Positions 35,289-44,364 of a stretch of DNA of 64,000 nucleotides are shown here, in pieces. Origin of the DNA: RZYX01 sp036654375 (lineage in GTDB: Bacteria > Bacillota > Clostridia > Oscillospirales > Acutalibacteraceae); assembly GCA_036654375.1 (NCBI GenBank), contig JAVVSD010000001.1, positions 186,001 through 250,000 on the forward strand, written 5' to 3'. The translations under genes were made by a program, and so were the position numbers. The stretch's first letter is position 1, and the number at the start of each line of letters is the position of its first letter. The notes under the pieces were generated by a model. It was not told the origin of the DNA. It did not search any database and saw nothing but the letters and a program-made list of their open reading frames with translations.

Positions 35289-36665
35289 TCACCTTTTATC
35301 AAGAGGAATATACTCTTTTTGGTCTGAAACGCTCTTATATGCTGGACGGATAATCTTTCCTGCATTTATAAGCTCTTCCATTCTATGTGCGCTCCAGCCC
35401 GATATACGAGCCATTGCAAATATTGGTGTAAAAAGTTCACTTGGAAGCCCCAGCATTGAGTATGCAAAGCCACTGTAGAAGTCAACATTTGCGCTAACGC
35501 CCTTAAACATTGTACGCTCACCAGAAATAATTTCAGGTGCAAGTCTTTCTACTCTTGAATAAAGCTCAAACTCAGACTCAAGACCTTTTTCTTTTGAAAG
35601 GTTTTCAACATACCCTCGGAACATTGTTGCACGAGGATCTGAAATAGAATAAATTGCGTGTCCTATTCCATAGATTAGTCCCTTTTTGTCAAAAGCTTCT
35701 TTTGCGAGAAGAGCCTGAAGATATTCTGATACTTCCTTGTCATCTTCCCAGTTGCTAACATTCTTTTTCATGTCCTCAAACATCTGAACAACCTTAATAT
35801 TAGCACCGCCATGCTTTGGTCCCTTAAGAGAACCAAGAGCCGCAGCTATTGCTGAATATGTGTCTGTTCCTGATGATGTTACAACATGAGTTGTAAAGCT
35901 TGAGTTGTTACCACCTCCATGCTCTGCATGAAGAACAAGAGCCATGTCAAGAACTCTTGCCTCAAGCTCTGTAAATTTGCTATCTGCGCGAAGCATATGA
36001 AGTATATTTTCAGCCGCTGAATAATCTGCTCGTGGAGCATGAATATATAGACTGTCTCCATCGTGATAATATTTGTATGTTTGATAGCTGTATACTGAAA
36101 TGAGCGGGAACAATGCGATAAGCTGAAGGCATTGACGAAGTACATTTGGCAGAGAAGTATCGTCAGCATTATCGTCGTAAGAGTAAAGCGTGAGTACGCT
36201 TCTTGCAAGTGCATTCATCATATCTCTGCTTGGTGCTTTCATAATAATGTCCCGCACAAAGCTTGTTGGAAGCTGTCTATACTTTGAAAGTAGCTTTTCA
36301 AACTCCTCAAGGTCTTGCTTTGATGGCAATTTACCAAACAGCAGTAGGTATGTTGACTCCTCAAATGCAAAGTGATTATTATCTCTTGAGCCAGTTATTA
36401 TATCCTCAATATTATAACCCCTATAATAAAGCTCGCCGATACATGGAACGCTTTCACCGTCAACTATCTTGTTTGAAATTATCTCCGAAATTTCTGTTAA
36501 CCCTGTTAGAACTCCCTTGCCGTTTACATCTCGAAGTCCCCTCTTGACATCAAACTTTTTATAAAGCATTGGATCGATAGTACTATTGTCCAGACAAAGC
36601 TTTGTAAGCTCATTTATCTCTGGGGTTATCTCCGAAAAATTAATGTTATTGTTATTAAAATTCAT
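35289..36665 (-). CDS. citrate synthase
   Basis: The 458-residue enzyme has the citrate synthase signatures LHAEHGGGNNSSFTTHVV, GPKHGGANIKVV and IYGIGHAIYSISDPRA, supplying the catalytic His residues. It condenses acetyl-CoA and oxaloacetate. The N-terminal extension (about 60 residues) is typical of the clostridial type. It lies 29 nt downstream of hisF on the same strand, so it may be cotranscribed with hisH-hisF. Confidence 0.92.
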   Translation of the reverse strand: MNFNNNNINFSEITPEINELTKLCLDNSTIDPMLYKKFDVKRGLRDVNGKGVLTGLTEISEIISNKIVDGESVPCIGELYYRGYNIEDIITGSRDNNHFAFEESTYLLLFGKLPSKQDLEEFEKLLSKYRQLPTSFVRDIIMKAPSRDMMNALARSVLTLYSYDDNADDTSLPNVLRQCLQLIALFPLISVYSYQTYKYYHDGDSLYIHAPRADYSAAENILHMLRADSKFTELEARVLDMALVLHAEHGGGNNSSFTTHVVTSSGTDTYSAIAAALGSLKGPKHGGANIKVVQMFEDMKKNVSNWEDDKEVSEYLQALLAKEAFDKKGLIYGIGHAIYSISDPRATMFRGYVENLSKEKGLESEFELYSRVERLAPEIISGERTMFKGVSANVDFYSGFAYSMLGLPSELFTPIFAMARISGWSAHRMEELINAGKIIRPAYKSVSDQKEYIPLDKR

Positions 36666-36694
36666 ATGTGTGCCTCCCTATACTTAATTGATAT

Positions 36695-37450
36695 TTAAAT
36701 CCTTACAGAAATTTGTTTCTGTTTCAGATATTGCTTTAATTCAGAGATTGATATTTCATTAAAGTGAAACAATGATGCTGCCAAAACTGCATCTGCACAC
36801 CCATTGTTAAACGCATCATAAAAATGCTCAAGTGTCCCTGCACCACCAGATGCAATAACAGGTATTCCGACACTCTTGGATACAGCCTTCGTAAGTTCTA
36901 AATCATAGCCATTCTTTTGCCCGTCACAATCCATACTTGTGAGCAAAATCTCGCCTGCTCCCCTTTTGTATGCTTCCTTTGCCCATTTTACTGCATCAAT
37001 TCCTGTTGGTATTCTTCCACCATTAAGATAGACTTCCCAGCCCGTGTCATTTTTCTTTGCGTCTATTGCACAGACAACGCACTGGCTGCCGAATTTTTGC
37101 GATGCGTCATTAATTAGCTGTGGATTTCGAACTGCAGCAGAGTTAACAGACACCTTATCTGCTCCTGCTCTTAAAATCTGTGTAAAATCATCTATACTTG
37201 ATATCCCGCCACCAACGGTAAACGGTATAAAAATTGAGTTTGCAACCTCTGTTACTATTTCGAGCATCGTTCCTCTTCCATCATGTGTTGCGGTAATGTC
37301 AAGTAGCACAAGTTCGTCTGCTCCGTTGGCGTTATACGCCTTTGCACATTCAACAGGGTCACCTGCGTCACGAAGGTCAACAAAGCTTACACCCTTAACC
37401 ACTCTGCCCTTGTTGACATCAAGGCAAGGTATGATTCGTTTTGCGTACAT
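36695..37450 (-). CDS. hisF: HisF, imidazole glycerol phosphate synthase cyclase subunit
   Basis: The 251-residue TIM barrel begins AKRIIPCLDVNKGRVVKGV (catalytic Asp in CLDV) and has the second catalytic Asp in VVCAIDAKKND, plus phosphate-binding loops TVGGGISS and ASGGAGT. With HisH it makes imidazole glycerol phosphate and AICAR in histidine synthesis. The start directly follows the hisH stop. No other his gene is in the window. Confidence 0.95.
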   Translation of the reverse strand: MYAKRIIPCLDVNKGRVVKGVSFVDLRDAGDPVECAKAYNANGADELVLLDITATHDGRGTMLEIVTEVANSIFIPFTVGGGISSIDDFTQILRAGADKVSVNSAAVRNPQLINDASQKFGSQCVVCAIDAKKNDTGWEVYLNGGRIPTGIDAVKWAKEAYKRGAGEILLTSMDCDGQKNGYDLELTKAVSKSVGIPVIASGGAGTLEHFYDAFNNGCADAVLAASLFHFNEISISELKQYLKQKQISVRI

Positions 37451-38071
37451 TTACTGTCCCTCCCCACACATTTCTGCAAAGTTTGAGAGCATTTTAAGAC
37501 CCGCTTCTCCGCTCTTTTCGGGATGGAACTGCACTGCACAAAGGTTTCCTCTTTGCACTGCAGAATTTATTTTAACACCATAATAGGTGTTTGAAGCAAC
37601 ATCTTCCTGATTTTTAGCCTGCAAATAATATGAGTGAACAAAATATACATATGGCTCTGGCTCAAGGCCCTCAAAAATACCATTTGGCTGTGTAATCTCA
37701 AGAGAATTCCAACCAATGTGTGGAACCTTTATCCCCGACTTGTTTGGAATTTTTAGAATTTTTCCTGGCAAAATTCCAAGCCCGTCTGTGTTTGGTGACT
37801 CCTCAGAGCCTTCAAATAAAAGTTGAAGCCCAAGGCAGATGCCCAAAAACGGTTTGTCACTTTTGGCAGCTTGCTTTACAGAATCTACCAAGCCACTTTT
37901 CTGCATTGATTGCATTGCATCGTTGAACGAACCAACTCCAGGCAAAATCACGCCTGAAGAATTTTGAATGTCTGAAACACTGCTTGTGATAATGTTTTCT
38001 GCTCCTAAATAGTCCAGTGCATTTTTGACACTATGTAAGTTTCCAGCACCATAGTCAATAATTGCAATCAT
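37451..38071 (-). CDS. hisH: HisH, imidazole glycerol phosphate synthase glutaminase subunit
   Basis: The 206-residue class I glutamine amidotransferase has the nucleophile Cys in FLGICLGLQLLFEGSEE and the His-Glu pair in AVQFHPEKSGEAG. GGAG 5 nt upstream of ATG 38071 fixes the start; an ATG at 38089 lies before this site. It supplies ammonia to HisF. First gene of hisH-hisF-(citrate synthase). Confidence 0.95.
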   Translation of the reverse strand: MIAIIDYGAGNLHSVKNALDYLGAENIITSSVSDIQNSSGVILPGVGSFNDAMQSMQKSGLVDSVKQAAKSDKPFLGICLGLQLLFEGSEESPNTDGLGILPGKILKIPNKSGIKVPHIGWNSLEITQPNGIFEGLEPEPYVYFVHSYYLQAKNQEDVASNTYYGVKINSAVQRGNLCAVQFHPEKSGEAGLKMLSNFAEMCGEGQ

Positions 38072-38113
38072 CTTAACTCCAAATTTCATTTTACATTTTT
38101 TTCGTTGGAATTT

Positions 38114-38142
38114 ATTTTAACACAAATCAAGAATATGGGCAA
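38114..38142 (-). promoter_or_regulatory. candidate promoter for hisH
   Basis: On the minus strand TTGCCC (38142-38137), 17-bp spacer, TAAAAT (38119-38114), about 45 bp before hisH. Confidence 0.4.
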
Positions 38143-38189
38143 TATATTTTTTAAATTGTTGATAGTTTTGTAACAATTTGTAATAATAT

Positions 38190-38217
38190 AAGCCAAAGCA
38201 ACTTAATGCCTTGGCTT
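38190..38217 (-). terminator. terminator after first lipase gene
   Basis: AAGCCAAAGCA and TGCCTTGGCTT pair with one mismatch around a 6-nt loop, directly behind the stop codon. Confidence 0.65.
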
Positions 38218-38222
38218 AACTT

Positions 38223-39407
38223 TTATTCCACTGTTTCTAAGTTGCAAATCCTGTATAAAATGTCATAGAAAAAATTCCAATAAGCATCGGGCTTTTCGCC
38301 AATACCCATGTATGACATATGGTCTTTTTCTTCAATAGGCATACCATACCAAACACCAGGCTTACAGTCTTTATTGCAAGTGAAGTCCTCTTGTCTTTCA
38401 TTCTTGGGCGCAATTGCTGTGATTGTGTTTACCATTCCATCGTTTGGTTGCCACTCTGTTGAAACATATGTATGCGATTTATCAGGCTTATCGTTTTTGT
38501 ATGAGCCTATTATATATGAAACTGGTTTCAACATGAAAAACATCCCAGATTTAGGAACTTGTTTTCCACTCCTTTTCTTCTTTGTTCTACACCCCGCATA
38601 GGTAAAATAATATATGCTATCGTTTGTTTTAAAATCCTTCATTCTTTCACGAGCAGTGTGAATGTAAAGGTCATTTAGGACACAGTCTTCGCTGCTAAGA
38701 TAATTGTCGATTTCCTTTTCATTAACCTTGAACTCAATTTTCTTCTCATATTCTCTTGTTATGTCAAACTGGTCAAGCCCAAAATCATATATCTTTCTGA
38801 ATGGTGTGCTTCCAAGTGCCGAGCCAACCTTTAAAAGTGATTTTGAAACAGCTGGTGCATATTTTTCAATCGCATAGAGTAAAGATATTCCATCATTTGC
38901 TGAGGCAAGTGTTGTGACACTATGAACCCACTTTTCCCTACCGCCTTTGAATAAATCTGAAAGTAGACTTTCCGATGTGCCAATTCTTTCCTCCTCGCTT
39001 CCATTAATGAGAAGCTCAATAAAAAGTCTTACGGTTGGCCCTCCAAAGCTGTGACCTATCAAATTTATCTTGTGAATTTTTCCGTAACCATCAAGCTTGC
39101 CCCAATTTGGAACCAACGCTTTATATGTTTTGCCAAATCTTTTGTGGTTATTTTTTTCTGAGTGAACTTTTCCATAGTCAACCCTTCCGCCAACTATATG
39201 TGCATAAAGCTCACAAGCTCTGTCCCAAGCGCTTGAAAAAGCACCTATCGATGGTGTGTAGCACTCAGTTCCGAGCTTTTTATAGATTTTATTGACATTA
39301 CCATTCCACATACCATAATAAGGAAATAGTTTTGTTATTGCCTCATCCTCGCCGAAGCCTGAAAATCCATGTACTAAAATGACAGGATAATTATTTAGCT
39401 TTTCCAT
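38223..39407 (-). CDS. lipase of the staphylococcal/Geobacillus L1 type, copy 1
   Basis: The 394-residue alpha/beta hydrolase has VILVHGFSGFGEDE near the start (oxyanion region), the nucleophile elbow INLIGHSFGG (Ser120), WQPNDGMVNT and DHMSYMG (likely Asp and His regions). These match family I.5/I.6 true lipases, normally secreted. There is no signal peptide, so it is either intracellular or exported another way. It is about 50 percent alike by eye to the next gene (39586-40764) and in the same direction, with about 180 bp between, so it is a tandem duplication. Confidence 0.85.
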   Translation of the reverse strand: MEKLNNYPVILVHGFSGFGEDEAITKLFPYYGMWNGNVNKIYKKLGTECYTPSIGAFSSAWDRACELYAHIVGGRVDYGKVHSEKNNHKRFGKTYKALVPNWGKLDGYGKIHKINLIGHSFGGPTVRLFIELLINGSEEERIGTSESLLSDLFKGGREKWVHSVTTLASANDGISLLYAIEKYAPAVSKSLLKVGSALGSTPFRKIYDFGLDQFDITREYEKKIEFKVNEKEIDNYLSSEDCVLNDLYIHTARERMKDFKTNDSIYYFTYAGCRTKKKRSGKQVPKSGMFFMLKPVSYIIGSYKNDKPDKSHTYVSTEWQPNDGMVNTITAIAPKNERQEDFTCNKDCKPGVWYGMPIEEKDHMSYMGIGEKPDAYWNFFYDILYRICNLETVE

Positions 39408-39557
39408 TTTAGATTCCTCCCAAAGAATTATAGCTATTAAAATAAACCGTAGTTTATAAAATTCGTATCAATTTTCTGTTCCTTTAAAGCACAAAATATA
39501 TTCTATATTTTACCATAATCACAAATTGTGGTCAACATTGTCTTATACAAATAAAAA

Positions 39558-39579
39558 AAGGATGCCTTATGACATCCTT
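39558..39579 (-). terminator. terminator after second lipase gene
   Basis: AAGGATG and CATCCTT around an 8-nt loop; on the minus strand seven T follow. Confidence 0.8.
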
Positions 39580-39585
39580 AAATTA

Positions 39586-40764
39586 TTATTTCTTAAGATT
39601 GTTTATCATGCGGAAATGATCTCTGTAAATTTTGCGTATTGTTGCTGTGTTTGTTGTTGGTAAAAGTCCTCCGATGATTCCAAGATGATCCATTACAAAA
39701 TCATCATATACATACCACATACCTGACTTATATTTGCCCTTTGCATCATGAAAATCCATGTGTGGTTCGTTGAACGGAGCTCTTTCTGAAATAGTTGGCA
39801 CAAGCCCATCGTTTGGAAGCCAGCTTTCGTCAACTGGTATATCATTAATTGTGTTTTTGCTGTATTTTCCAATTGACCTTGCAAAAGGTATAAAGACTGG
39901 ACAAGACCTAAAAAGCGGCGTTTCCTTAGGCTTACTTGTAAAGAATTGCTGGCTTGTCACACGGCATGGACAAGAGAAATAATACACATCCTCAACACAG
40001 GTGATTTTCTCATTAATTTCTTTTGAGCCATGAAGAGTAAGGTCATAATAGACATTGTCCGTGCTTGCAATCATTGCGTGCTGACGCTCTTTATTTGTTA
40101 GAGCCTTTGTGCTGTGACCGTTTTCAAATCCGTTAAGGTCCCACTGCTCTGCATGGAATTCATATAGTTTAGAAAATGAACCACCGGCCATATTTGCAGC
40201 GGCTGTTGTGACTTTTTCAAGCCATTGTAACAGATTTTGCATTGAATACATAAGAGTTGTGCCTTCGTGAACACACGCAAAAGCGGTGATACTATGTACC
40301 CAGCTTGCCTTACCGCCTGTAAAAAATGGAGAAATATCCTCTTGCTCAGTAACTGCCATTTCTTCCTTGCTTCCATCTGCCATCAGTGTTGCAAATATTC
40401 TTATTGTTGATCCCCCGAAGCTGTGTCCAACAAGGTTTACTTTCTTGTCCTTGCCCCAGCCCTCAAAAATTGGCTTAGAGTATGTCCTGCCGAAACGCTT
40501 GTGACCATATTTCTCTGAATGTGCTTTTCCGTAGTCAACTGTTCCGCCAACAAGTTGAGCGTAGATTTCGCACGCTCTGTCCCATGCACTTGAAATTGGA
40601 CTTATACTTGGATTATAAGTTTCGAACCCTTCACCATTTAGATATGTAGTTAGGTCCCCTGTGAGCATTCCCCAGTACGGTAAAATGTCATTAAGCTTTT
40701 CCCCTTGTCCAAAGCCAAACATTCCGTGAATAAGAACATATGGGTAGTTTGTTTCAAATTTCAT
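39586..40764 (-). CDS. lipase of the staphylococcal/Geobacillus L1 type, copy 2
   Basis: The 392-residue protein shares with copy 1 the blocks VLIHGMFGFGQGE, SSAWDRACEIYAQLVGG, DYGKAHSEKYGHKRFGRTY and GHSFGG (Ser115), plus SWLPNDGLVPT and MDHLGIIGG. It also lacks a signal peptide. GGAGG lies 10 nt before ATG 40764; longer in-frame starts exist but precede or abut this site. Its own terminator shows that it is transcribed apart from copy 1. Confidence 0.85.
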   Translation of the reverse strand: MKFETNYPYVLIHGMFGFGQGEKLNDILPYWGMLTGDLTTYLNGEGFETYNPSISPISSAWDRACEIYAQLVGGTVDYGKAHSEKYGHKRFGRTYSKPIFEGWGKDKKVNLVGHSFGGSTIRIFATLMADGSKEEMAVTEQEDISPFFTGGKASWVHSITAFACVHEGTTLMYSMQNLLQWLEKVTTAAANMAGGSFSKLYEFHAEQWDLNGFENGHSTKALTNKERQHAMIASTDNVYYDLTLHGSKEINEKITCVEDVYYFSCPCRVTSQQFFTSKPKETPLFRSCPVFIPFARSIGKYSKNTINDIPVDESWLPNDGLVPTISERAPFNEPHMDFHDAKGKYKSGMWYVYDDFVMDHLGIIGGLLPTTNTATIRKIYRDHFRMINNLKK

Positions 40765-40952
40765 TGTAATCATTCCTCCATTTTTAATATTATATTTTAA
40801 TATCATTATTTCCGAATACATTTCCAATGGGTTAATCAAATAATATTCTACTCTTAAGGAAATTTTTGGTCAACAATATAAATAGCAAAAAAATGTGTAA
40901 CTTTTAATACAAAATAGCCAATTTTTTCGGATAATTATTCTGTACATTTGAT

Positions 40953-40996
40953 ATTTTGTAAAAGAATTGTTCTATGTTACAATTCTTTTACAAAAT
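40953..40996. repeat. perfect 18-bp AT-rich inverted repeat
   Basis: The arms (40953-40970 and 40979-40996) are exact complements around an 8-nt loop, built on TTTTGTAAAAGAATTGT. It lies between the dacF-type gene and the second lipase, just 3' of the former on the minus strand. It may end that transcript, although no long T run follows. Confidence 0.6.
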
Positions 40997-41044
40997 TTTA
41001 GTTAATAACTACAACTCAAATTTAAAATAATATTACAAATTGTA

Positions 41045-42211
41045 TTAAAAAATTTTATTTTCCCCAAGACTCTGCATTAATATTTTTAACGCATCTCCAA
41101 AAGATAGGCGCGCAACCGCCGTATCGGCTGTCAAACTGTATTCTGCAATTTTTTCTCCATCAATTAAAAATTCAACTGTTCCAAGCACCTGATCCTTTTC
41201 TATCGGTGCTTCAACATCTATTGCAAGATTAATCTTTTGGGTTAAGTTTTTCTTTTTACTGTTTTCTACAAGAATATTAGTAGCTTCTGGTATTTTGGGC
41301 ATGATTGATTTTTGTGTACCATGAATAACATTGACCTTTGTTATCAGAGCTGGGTCAATCTTTGGCTGAAGGGTTGAATAATTTGCAAATCCCCAGTTTA
41401 ACATTGCCTTTGCTCCTTCAAACCTATCTGTACTGCTGTCTGCGCCAAGCACCACAGCTATAAGATGAGTGTTGCCTCTTTTTGCCGATGCCGCAAGGCA
41501 ATGCCCAGCCTTGCTCGTTGTTCCTGTTTTAAGACCTGTTGTTCCCTTATAAAATCTTACGAGTTTGTTTGTATTTACAAGCTCTGTTGCTCCTCCACGC
41601 AAGCTATCCATCCAAACCGTTGTGTACTTTTGTATAATATCGTGGCTTAAAAGTTCTCTGGACATAAGTGCAATATCATATGCTGTTGTCAGATGCTGTT
41701 GTGTATTGTCATCAAGCCCTGTGCAATTCTCAAAATATGTGTTTTTCATTCCAAGCTCCTGCGCCCGCTCGTTCATCAATGCCACAAAACCTGCTTCGCT
41801 TCCTGCTATCTGCTCTCCAAGAGCGGTACAAGCATCATTCGCACTGCCTATTGCTGTTGCCCTTAGCAGTTCATCAACCGTCATTTCTTCGTTTTCTTTA
41901 AGCCAAATTTGTGAGCCACCTTTTGCAATTGCATCACGGCTTGCTCTTACTTTGTCTGAAAGGTTAAGTTTTCCGCTATCCAATGCCTCTGTTATAAGCA
42001 AAAGGCTCATTACCTTGGTTACCGATGCTGGATACAGCTTTTCATTTTCGTTCATACTCATCAAAACTTTTCCTGTAGAGCAATCCATCAGCACCGCTGA
42101 TTTTGCCTTTACAGCTACCTTCATATCTGAGGCATAGGTGTAAAAAGATGTTATGCTCAGAATCATAGTTATGGTTATTATTATTGACAATGCCTTTTTT
42201 CCTGTTTTCAT
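41045..42211 (-). CDS. D-alanyl-D-alanine carboxypeptidase (PBP5-type)
   Basis: The 388-residue protein has a signal peptide (about 1-27) and the three penicillin-binding motifs: SVTK (Ser nucleophile), SAND and KTGTTS, then the C-terminal beta domain. It trims the terminal D-Ala of peptidoglycan stem peptides. No C-terminal amphipathic anchor is obvious. DacF and similar clostridial enzymes are sporulation-linked, but nothing here shows which paralogue this is. GGGGGG precedes the start. Confidence 0.92.
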   Translation of the reverse strand: MKTGKKALSIIITITMILSITSFYTYASDMKVAVKAKSAVLMDCSTGKVLMSMNENEKLYPASVTKVMSLLLITEALDSGKLNLSDKVRASRDAIAKGGSQIWLKENEEMTVDELLRATAIGSANDACTALGEQIAGSEAGFVALMNERAQELGMKNTYFENCTGLDDNTQQHLTTAYDIALMSRELLSHDIIQKYTTVWMDSLRGGATELVNTNKLVRFYKGTTGLKTGTTSKAGHCLAASAKRGNTHLIAVVLGADSSTDRFEGAKAMLNWGFANYSTLQPKIDPALITKVNVIHGTQKSIMPKIPEATNILVENSKKKNLTQKINLAIDVEAPIEKDQVLGTVEFLIDGEKIAEYSLTADTAVARLSFGDALKILMQSLGENKIF

Positions 42212-42331
42212 TTAGTACACCCCCCTTTTATTTGTATGGGATGTCAAAATAAATTATTCCGATTGAAATAAGGTTGCCTGTGGCTTATAATATTATAAGT
42301 TATTATTTTTCTTAATGTTATGGGGATTATT

Positions 42332-43618
42332 ATGAAGGTTTATTTTTATACGCTTGGCTGTAAGGTCAATCAATATGAAACGCAGGCCATGGGTGAAATT
42401 CTTAAATGTGCAGGCTACACCATTACGAGTAACGATAAAGATGCCGACATCTATATCGTAAATTCTTGTACTGTGACTTCCGCCAGCGACCAAAAAACCC
42501 GACAGGCTGTCAGAAAATTTAAAAGAAACAATCCAAACTCGGTTGTTGTTTTAACCGGATGTATGCCACAGGCATATCCAAAACAGGCGATGGAGCTTTT
42601 CAGTGCCGATATTGTCCTTGGAAACAGAAGCAATGACAAGCTTGTTAAAATGCTTGATGAATATTTTGAAACACACAATCGCGTTGTCACACTTGTTGAG
42701 CATCAAAAGGGAGATAAGTTTGATAATCTTCACATCTCGTCATTTGATGAGCGAACAAGGGCTTTTGTTAAAATTCAAGACGGCTGCGACCGTTTTTGTT
42801 CATACTGCATTATTCCGACTTCTCGCGGAAGATCTCGATCAAAGCCTCTGGAGGATTTGAAAGTCGAATTTGATGCGCTTGCCCAGAACGGATATAAAGA
42901 ACTTGTTCTTGTTGGAATTAATCTTTCCTGCTATGGAAAAGACATTGGACTTTCCATCTGCGACGCTGTTGAGCTTGCTTGCTCTGTAAAAACTTTTGAG
43001 CGGGTTCGTTTAGGTTCTCTTGAGCCAGACCAAATGACAGATGAGGTTATTGACAGGCTTTCAAAGCTTAAAAATCTCTGTCCTCAATTTCACATTTCGC
43101 TTCAAAGCGGTTGCGATGCAACGCTTAAAAGAATGAACAGGCACTATAACTCACAGGAGTACCTTGACCTTTGCGACAAGCTTCGCAAAAGCTTTGTTGA
43201 CACCTCTTTAACCACCGATGTTGTGGTTGGATTTCCTTTGGAAAGTGAAGAAGATTTTAATGAATCCATGAGTTTTGTTCAAAATGTTGGATTTGAAAAA
43301 ATTCATGTATTTCCATATTCTGTTAGAAGCGGAACAAAGGCAGCACAAATTAGCCCACAGATTGTAAAGTCTGTTAAAGAAGAACGATGCAAGAAAATGA
43401 TTAAATGCGGAGATAAAATCAGGCAGGACTTCTTTAAATCACTTGTTGGACAAACAGTTGAAATACTTTGTGAAACTCATGTTGACGGCTTTGTTTATGG
43501 CTATACAAAAAATTACACACCTGTTAAATTCCTCTGTGATAAGGATTTACACGGTGAGCTTAAAAATGTTAAGATAACTGGATTTGAATATGAGCATTGT
43601 ATTGGCGAATTTGTTTAA
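42332..43618 (+). CDS. mtaB: MtaB, tRNA t6A methylthiotransferase
   Basis: The 428-residue radical SAM enzyme has the N-terminal UPF0004 domain (cysteines in TLGCKVNQYE, NSCTVT, LTGCMPQ), the radical SAM triad CSYC motif (DGCDRFCSYCIIPTSRGR) and a TRAM-like end. MtaB adds a methylthio group to t6A37 of tRNAs reading ANN codons. GGGGA 6 nt upstream points to ATG 42332; the ATG at 42320 lies before it. Single-gene unit. Confidence 0.93.
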   Translation: MKVYFYTLGCKVNQYETQAMGEILKCAGYTITSNDKDADIYIVNSCTVTSASDQKTRQAVRKFKRNNPNSVVVLTGCMPQAYPKQAMELFSADIVLGNRSNDKLVKMLDEYFETHNRVVTLVEHQKGDKFDNLHISSFDERTRAFVKIQDGCDRFCSYCIIPTSRGRSRSKPLEDLKVEFDALAQNGYKELVLVGINLSCYGKDIGLSICDAVELACSVKTFERVRLGSLEPDQMTDEVIDRLSKLKNLCPQFHISLQSGCDATLKRMNRHYNSQEYLDLCDKLRKSFVDTSLTTDVVVGFPLESEEDFNESMSFVQNVGFEKIHVFPYSVRSGTKAAQISPQIVKSVKEERCKKMIKCGDKIRQDFFKSLVGQTVEILCETHVDGFVYGYTKNYTPVKFLCDKDLHGELKNVKITGFEYEHCIGEFV

Positions 43619-43705
43619 GCAGAAATTGTCACAATTTACTAACAAACTTGGTTGAACACACTAAAGATATTCTTATTTTAAAAATTTAAAATTATTATAA
43701 TTTTA

Positions 43706-43734
43706 TTGTTAGTTTATGTAATATGCTGTATAAT
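43706..43734 (+). promoter_or_regulatory. promoter for ybjQ operon
   Basis: TTGTTA (43706-43711), 17-bp spacer, perfect TATAAT (43729-43734), 17 bp before GGAGG. Confidence 0.55.
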
Positions 43735-43764
43735 TTTATTATATAGTATAGGAGGTTGATTTTT

Positions 43765-43986
43765 GTGAAAACAAAAGGAATTATAGCTCCAATTGTTATA
43801 ACCGTAATTATGATTTTGATTTTGGCATTTTATGCGTACATTTATTTGACTATGCCCCTTCCCACTTCAATTAAAATTATTATTGCTATTGTTTTGTTGT
43901 TTTTACTTGGAATTTCAATCTTTGTACTTGTTGAAAGAATAAAGGAATTAAGGAGCGGTGATTACAATGATCTTAGTAAATACTGA
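43765..43986 (+). CDS. small two-helix membrane protein upstream of ybjQ
   Basis: The 73-residue protein has two hydrophobic helices (about 6-28 and 36-58) and a charged tail. GGAGGT 9 nt upstream supports the GTG at 43765. Its 3' end overlaps the YbjQ gene by 20 nt, implying cotranslation. In other Clostridia a small membrane protein also precedes YbjQ-like genes. No function known. Confidence 0.65.
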   Translation: MKTKGIIAPIVITVIMILILAFYAYIYLTMPLPTSIKIIIAIVLLFLLGISIFVLVERIKELRSGDYNDLSKY

Positions 43987-44281
43987 TTTTATTACTGGCC
44001 AAGAATTTGAAACCCTTTCTATTGTTAAAGGTAGCACTATTCAAACCAAAAATGCCCTAAAGGACATTTCACAAGGATTTAAAACTATTGTCGGTGGCGA
44101 ACTAAAAGCTTATAACGATATGATGAATGAAGCAAGAGCGCTTGCAACAAAGCGTATGGTTGAAGAAGCTGAAGAGCTTAATGCTGATGCCGTCATAAAC
44201 ATTAGATATGCTTCTGCCGCAGTTATGCAGGGTGCAGCCGAAGTCATTGCATATGGCACTGCTGTTAAATTTTTAGATTAA
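43967..44281 (+). CDS. YbjQ family (UPF0145) protein
   Basis: The 104-residue protein has the YbjQ pattern (VKGSTIQTKNALKDISQGFK, then VGGELKAYNDMMNEARALA and NADAVINIRY). The family forms pentamers and is annotated as heavy-metal-binding without firm evidence. The ATG at 43967 is 11 nt from GGAG and 5 nt from a GGTGA. It overlaps the membrane protein gene upstream. Confidence 0.88.
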   Translation: MILVNTDFITGQEFETLSIVKGSTIQTKNALKDISQGFKTIVGGELKAYNDMMNEARALATKRMVEEAEELNADAVINIRYASAAVMQGAAEVIAYGTAVKFLD

Positions 44282-44305
44282 TTATATATAAAAACACTGA
44301 TATAA

Positions 44306-44339
44306 AAAGGCTGGATACAAAATAATGTATCCAGCCTTT
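44306..44339. terminator. bidirectional terminator
   Basis: Perfect 14-bp stem (AAAGGCTGGATACA with TGTATCCAGCCTTT), 6-nt loop, between the convergent ybjQ and P-type ATPase genes. Confidence 0.85.
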
Positions 44340-44364
44340 TGGGTTTTATTTAATTTTTTGTCAT

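Noticed and set aside
37451..38071. HisH/HisF as an amidotransferase pair for surface sugars (WbuY/WbuZ type)
   Set aside because: Both HisF catalytic Asp residues and their flanking motifs are canonical for histidine synthesis, and no sugar amidotransferase partner is adjacent.
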